A DNA stretch of 13,975 bases from contig CALRFZ010000020.1 in assembly GCA_943357015.1 (NCBI GenBank), forward strand, positions 1 to 13,975, read 5' to 3'. Position numbers and translations under genes: made by a program. This DNA is from Candidatus Staskawiczbacteria bacterium. Its GTDB lineage: Bacteria > Patescibacteriota > Minisyncoccia > Minisyncoccales > Staskawiczbacteraceae. The notes below the pieces were generated by a model. The model saw only the letters and a program-made list of their open reading frames with translations, did no database searches and was not told where the DNA came from. How positions within the stretch are numbered: position 1 is the first letter of the stretch; each line of letters starts with the position of its first letter. Shown here piece by piece: positions 10,573-13,975 of the stretch.

Positions 10573-11226
10573 ATGGCTAATCAAAAAGGCGTCGCAATGT
10601 TATTTATTATTATGATGGTATCTTTTATTGCAGTTATTGCTATCGCAGGATATTTTTTAATGAGTCAGTATTTAGATCAAACTAATCAACTGCAAAGTCA
10701 ACAAATTAACCAAAAATCAGATCAATTCAAAGTTAGTCAGGTTGCTAGTTGGAATGAGATGGTTAATAATGAAGCGGGGTTTTCACTAAAATACCCTAAT
10801 AATTTTTTTGATGCTGGGCATCAACCAAAGATTTTATTTGGAGATTGTATTGGTGATGTGTTAGTTGATAATTGTCCGAATATCACTAATGTGATAGATA
10901 AAGATCAGGATGTAAAAGTTAATTACCAAAATCACAATTTACTTAGTGCTAAAAAAATAATAATAAATAATAATCAGTATTGTCTAGATAATATTCAAGA
11001 AGCGTCTATGGGGCACATTTATAATTATTATTACTATTTTGTGGCAAAAAACCAAAAATGTCTTGTGGTGTATTTTGCTACTAGTCAAACTAGTTGTGAA
11101 AATTATTTACCACTTGAGGCGGGTAATGTAGAGCAAATTCAAAATTACAATGATTGCGTGGCAAAAAATAAAAATCAACCAGATGTGTTAAATCAGATTA
11201 TTAGCACTTTTAATTTTGCGCAATAA
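10573..11226 (+). CDS. membrane-anchored protein with pilin-like N-terminus and six cysteines
   Basis: 217 residues, family unknown. Residues 6-30 (GVAMLFIIMMVSFIAVIAIAGYFLM) form one transmembrane helix; the Lys before it predicts the N-terminus inside and the rest outside. The opening N-Q-K-G followed by a long hydrophobic helix resembles type IV pilin or PilX-like minor pilin N-termini, but the usual Glu at position +5 is absent. After a Gln/Asn-rich linker (33-56), a domain at about 57-217 begins with GFSLKYPNNFF and ends with LNQIISTFNF. That frame is often seen in uncharacterised CPR surface proteins. C92, C101, C137, C163, C175 and C195 are even in number and predicted extracellular, so disulfides are possible. 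I choose ATG 10573 over an upstream TTG at 10564. It sits between argS and ileS, with gaps of 18 and 27 nt. Confidence 0.75.
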   Translation: MANQKGVAMLFIIMMVSFIAVIAIAGYFLMSQYLDQTNQLQSQQINQKSDQFKVSQVASWNEMVNNEAGFSLKYPNNFFDAGHQPKILFGDCIGDVLVDNCPNITNVIDKDQDVKVNYQNHNLLSAKKIIINNNQYCLDNIQEASMGHIYNYYYYFVAKNQKCLVVYFATSQTSCENYLPLEAGNVEQIQNYNDCVAKNKNQPDVLNQIISTFNFAQ

Positions 11227-11253
11227 ATTAGTAATAAAATTAATTTAGTTAAT

Positions 11254-13975
11254 ATGACTTATAATTTTCCAGAATCAGAAAATAAAACCTTAAAATTTTG
11301 GGATGAAAATAAAGTTTTCCAAAAACTACAGGAAAAAAACAAAGGCAAAAAACGCTGGTCTTATTTAGATGGTCCGATTACAGCCAACAATCCCATGGGA
11401 GTGCATCACGCATGGGGAAGAACTTATAAGGACTTGCGTCAAAGATATAAGGCTATGCAAGGCTTTGACCAACGCTATCAAAATGGTTTTGATTGTCAGG
11501 GTCTTTGGGTTGAAGTGGAGGTAGAAAAAGAATTGGGTTTTAAGAGTAAAAAAGATATTGAGGTGTATGGCATAGATAAATTTGTGCAAAAATGCAAGGA
11601 GCGGGTGCAAAAATATTCGGCCATTCAAACTACCCAGTCTATTAGATTGGGTCAATGGATGGATTGGGATAATTCTTACTACACAATGTCGGATGAGAAT
11701 AATTATGCGATTTGGAATTTTTTAAAGGAATGCAATAAAAAGGGTTATCTTTATAAGGGCAGAGATAGTGTGCCATGGTGTCCGCGTTGCGGAACGGCAA
11801 TTTCACAGCATGAAATTTTAGGGGAAGAATATAAAGAGATTGTGCACGATTCAATTTACTTTAAATTACCTGTGGTTGATAGTAAGGGTGAATATTTATT
11901 AGTTTGGACCACCACGTCATGGACTTTACTTGCCAATATTGCGGTGGCGGTAGACGGAAAAAATGAATATTCGTTAATAGATAACGGTTCGGGAAAATTT
12001 TGGGTGGCCAATAGTTTAGTAGAAAAAATATTTAAAAAAGATTTTAAAATTGTAAAAACAGTTAAGGGTGACGCGTTGGTTGGATTAAAATATTCTTTTG
12101 CATTTGATAATTTGCCAAGAGTCAAAGAAGTAGCCGAAAAAAATCTTGGTAATTTTCATGTTGTTGTTGCTACTGATGATAGACTTATGCCAATTAATAT
12201 GGAAGATGGTACGGGTTTAGTGCACACAGCCGTATCGGCAGGAGAAGAAGATTTTAAGCTGGGGCAAAAACTGGGCTTACCATTAATAGAGGTTATTGGT
12301 GAAGATGCGAGTTATTTGGATGGTTTGGGAGAATTTTCTGGCAGAAATGCTAAAAAAGATCCAAAAATAGTTTTGGATTATTTGGTGGCGCAAAATCAGT
12401 ATGTTTTTGAAATTTTGCCTTATAAACATAAATATCCAACTTGCTGGAGATGTAAAACTGAATTGGTTTGGCGAGTGGTAGATGAATGGTATATTTCTAT
12501 GGATAAATTGCGGGCGCCATTAGAAGAGATTGTCAAGCAAATTAATTGGTTGCCTGAGTTTTGCAAGGAACGCGAATTAGATTGGATAAAAAATATGCAC
12601 GATTGGTTAATTTCCAAGAAAAGGTATTGGGGTTTAGCTTTGCCAATTTACGAGTGTCAGTGTGGTCATTTTGAGGTTATGGGGTCAAAAGAAGAATTAG
12701 AGAAAAGAGCAGTTGAGGGTTGGGATAAATTTGAGGGTAATTCTCCGCATCGACCCTTTGTAGATGAGGTAAAAATTAAATGCAAGAAGTGTAAAAAATC
12801 AGTAGCTAGGATTAAAGATGTGGGCAATCCATGGCTTGACGCTGGCATTGTGCCGTTTTCTACCCTCAAATATCTTGAAGATAAAAAATATTGGAAAAAA
12901 TGGTTTCCGGCCGATTTGGTTTCTGAGTCATTTCCTGGGCAATTTAAAAATTGGTTTTATTCGTTGTTGGTTATGTCAGCGGTTTTAGAAGAAACTGCAC
13001 CAATTAAAACAATTTTTGGATATGCTTTAGTAAAAGATGAAAATGGAAAAGAAATGCACAAATCTTCTGGCAATGCTATTTGGTTTGATGAGGCGGTGGA
13101 AAAAATTGGCGCCGACCCAATTCGATGGATGTATATGCGTCATAATCCAGCCGAAAATTTTAATTTTGGTTACAAGGGCGCAGATGAAATAAAGAGGAAA
13201 TTGTTAACATTGCAAAATGTTTATACTTTTTTTAGTACTTATGTAGATAAAAAAGATTTTCCGCAAAATTTAACAATTAAATCAAAAAATGTTTTGGATA
13301 AATGGATTGTGTCAAAAATAGATCATGTTATTTTATTGGCAGAATTTAATTTAGATAAATATGATGTGGCCAAAGCGGTACTGGCAATTGAAGATTTTTT
13401 TAATGATGATTTATCACTTTGGTATTTGCGTAGGTCTCGCAAAAGATTTCATCAAGATGCGCCAGAAAGAAAAGAGGCCATTGAAACTCTTTATTATGTT
13501 TTGTTAAATACTGTCAAAATAATTGCCCCAATTGTTCCGTTTTTTGCGGAAGAAATGTACCAAAGTTTAAGAGTAAAAGATATGCCCGAATCAGTGCATT
13601 TATGTGATTGGCCAAATTTGAAAAACAAAACTCAAACTGATTTGGATTTGGAACAAAAAATGGATGAGGTAAAAAAATATGTGACTATGGCTTTGGCAGA
13701 GCGTTCAATTAAAGCTATTAAAGTGCGTCAGCCACTGGCTTCTTTAACGATTAAAAATAGCAAAATTAAAATAAAAGATAGTAAAGAGTTATTGGATTTA
13801 ATAAAAGATGAGGTTAATGTTAAAGAAATAATTTTTGATGACGCTATTGATAGTGAAGTTAAATTAGATTTAACTTTAACGGACGAATTAAAACAAGAGG
13901 GTATGATTCGTGATATAATAAGATTTATGCAAGATATGCGAAAGGAGCAAGGATTGGTGCCAGAGGATAAAATTT
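11254..13975 (+). CDS. ileS: isoleucyl-tRNA synthetase (3' end beyond the window)
   Basis: The frame is open from ATG 11254 to the window edge, 907 codons without a stop. The enzyme charges tRNA-Ile and edits valine. The HIGH motif is replaced by G49-V-H-H52 in NNPMGVHHAWGRT, and KMSKS by E600-M-H-K-S604 in GKEMHKSSGNA; this pairing belongs to a distinct IleRS subgroup. The editing domain has W218-TTTS-W223 (usually WTTTPW) and MEDGTGLVHTA (D318-T325) with GEEDF (330-334). Zinc-type pairs: C176/C179, C397/C400, C468/C470 with C510/C513. The tRNA-binding helices (LYYVLLNTVKIIAPIVPFFAEEMY) lead into a C-terminal region that reads EQGLVPEDKI at the edge. Last visible gene of the pyrH-argS operon; no Shine-Dalgarno sequence. 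Confidence 0.95.
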   Translation, partial: MTYNFPESENKTLKFWDENKVFQKLQEKNKGKKRWSYLDGPITANNPMGVHHAWGRTYKDLRQRYKAMQGFDQRYQNGFDCQGLWVEVEVEKELGFKSKKDIEVYGIDKFVQKCKERVQKYSAIQTTQSIRLGQWMDWDNSYYTMSDENNYAIWNFLKECNKKGYLYKGRDSVPWCPRCGTAISQHEILGEEYKEIVHDSIYFKLPVVDSKGEYLLVWTTTSWTLLANIAVAVDGKNEYSLIDNGSGKFWVANSLVEKIFKKDFKIVKTVKGDALVGLKYSFAFDNLPRVKEVAEKNLGNFHVVVATDDRLMPINMEDGTGLVHTAVSAGEEDFKLGQKLGLPLIEVIGEDASYLDGLGEFSGRNAKKDPKIVLDYLVAQNQYVFEILPYKHKYPTCWRCKTELVWRVVDEWYISMDKLRAPLEEIVKQINWLPEFCKERELDWIKNMHDWLISKKRYWGLALPIYECQCGHFEVMGSKEELEKRAVEGWDKFEGNSPHRPFVDEVKIKCKKCKKSVARIKDVGNPWLDAGIVPFSTLKYLEDKKYWKKWFPADLVSESFPGQFKNWFYSLLVMSAVLEETAPIKTIFGYALVKDENGKEMHKSSGNAIWFDEAVEKIGADPIRWMYMRHNPAENFNFGYKGADEIKRKLLTLQNVYTFFSTYVDKKDFPQNLTIKSKNVLDKWIVSKIDHVILLAEFNLDKYDVAKAVLAIEDFFNDDLSLWYLRRSRKRFHQDAPERKEAIETLYYVLLNTVKIIAPIVPFFAEEMYQSLRVKDMPESVHLCDWPNLKNKTQTDLDLEQKMDEVKKYVTMALAERSIKAIKVRQPLASLTIKNSKIKIKDSKELLDLIKDEVNVKEIIFDDAIDSEVKLDLTLTDELKQEGMIRDIIRFMQDMRKEQGLVPEDKI

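Noticed and set aside
11365..12869. Several antisense frames of 65-96 codons
   Set aside because: They lie opposite ileS, whose frame is open and conserved throughout; they are shadows of its codon pattern.
1..13975. CRISPR arrays, transposases, tRNA and rRNA genes, phage genes
   Set aside because: I read both strands for regularly spaced repeats, DDE or HUH motifs and cloverleaf signatures and found none apart from the tmRNA. The repeats present are short and not regularly spaced.

Overview
The window is AT-rich bacterial DNA with compact, mostly operon-organised housekeeping genes. The gene content points to a Candidate Phyla Radiation / Patescibacteria genome: an archaeal-type UMP kinase, a PolX polymerase with a PHP domain, a small EF-Tu-domain-II-like protein, a Nif3-like protein and a divergent IleRS sit together. 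TGA is used as a stop (pyrH ends in the ATGA overlap with argS), so the TGA=Gly code of Gracilibacteria/Absconditabacteria does not apply. The phylum assignment is inference; no 16S gene is present.

Layout. Positions 1-1250: the end of a Lys-rich protein, a possible 30-residue basic peptide, a Nif3-like protein and its terminator. Positions 1251-1924 hold no conventional gene. They contain a 174-bp inverted-repeat element, a perfect DnaA-box 9-mer, and two back-to-back short transcription units, each with a TTGACA promoter and an intrinsic terminator. These look like small RNAs or very small genes and are the least explained part of the window. Positions 1925-5320 (+): an elongation-factor-like protein, greA, polX, a Nudix hydrolase whose C-terminal end has been moved out of frame by one missing base, and a short O6-alkylguanine alkyltransferase. 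polX, the Nudix gene and the alkyltransferase overlap or nearly overlap and look like a DNA-repair/nucleotide-housekeeping operon.

Positions 5350-7426 (-): smpB, ssrA (tmRNA), infC, rpmI, rplT. The tmRNA starts at the nucleotide after the smpB stop codon and ends 23 nt before infC. The trans-translation pair is therefore fused head-to-tail into the IF3-L35-L20 translation operon. The tmRNA tag reads ANLFRKQPALAYA. The infC-rpmI and rpmI-rplT gaps carry two unrelated AT-rich palindromic repeat blocks.

Positions 7541-8091 (+): a stand-alone RimI-like acetyltransferase with the only strong Shine-Dalgarno site seen here and its own terminator. Positions 8177-13975 (+): pyrH, argS (ATGA overlap), a membrane-anchored pilin-like protein with six cysteines, and ileS, which runs off the end of the window.

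Most of these genes serve translation (ribosomal proteins L20 and L35, IF3, ribosome rescue, two tRNA synthetases) or nucleic-acid maintenance. Most starts lack a recognisable Shine-Dalgarno sequence, and where promoters can be seen the 5' leaders are short.
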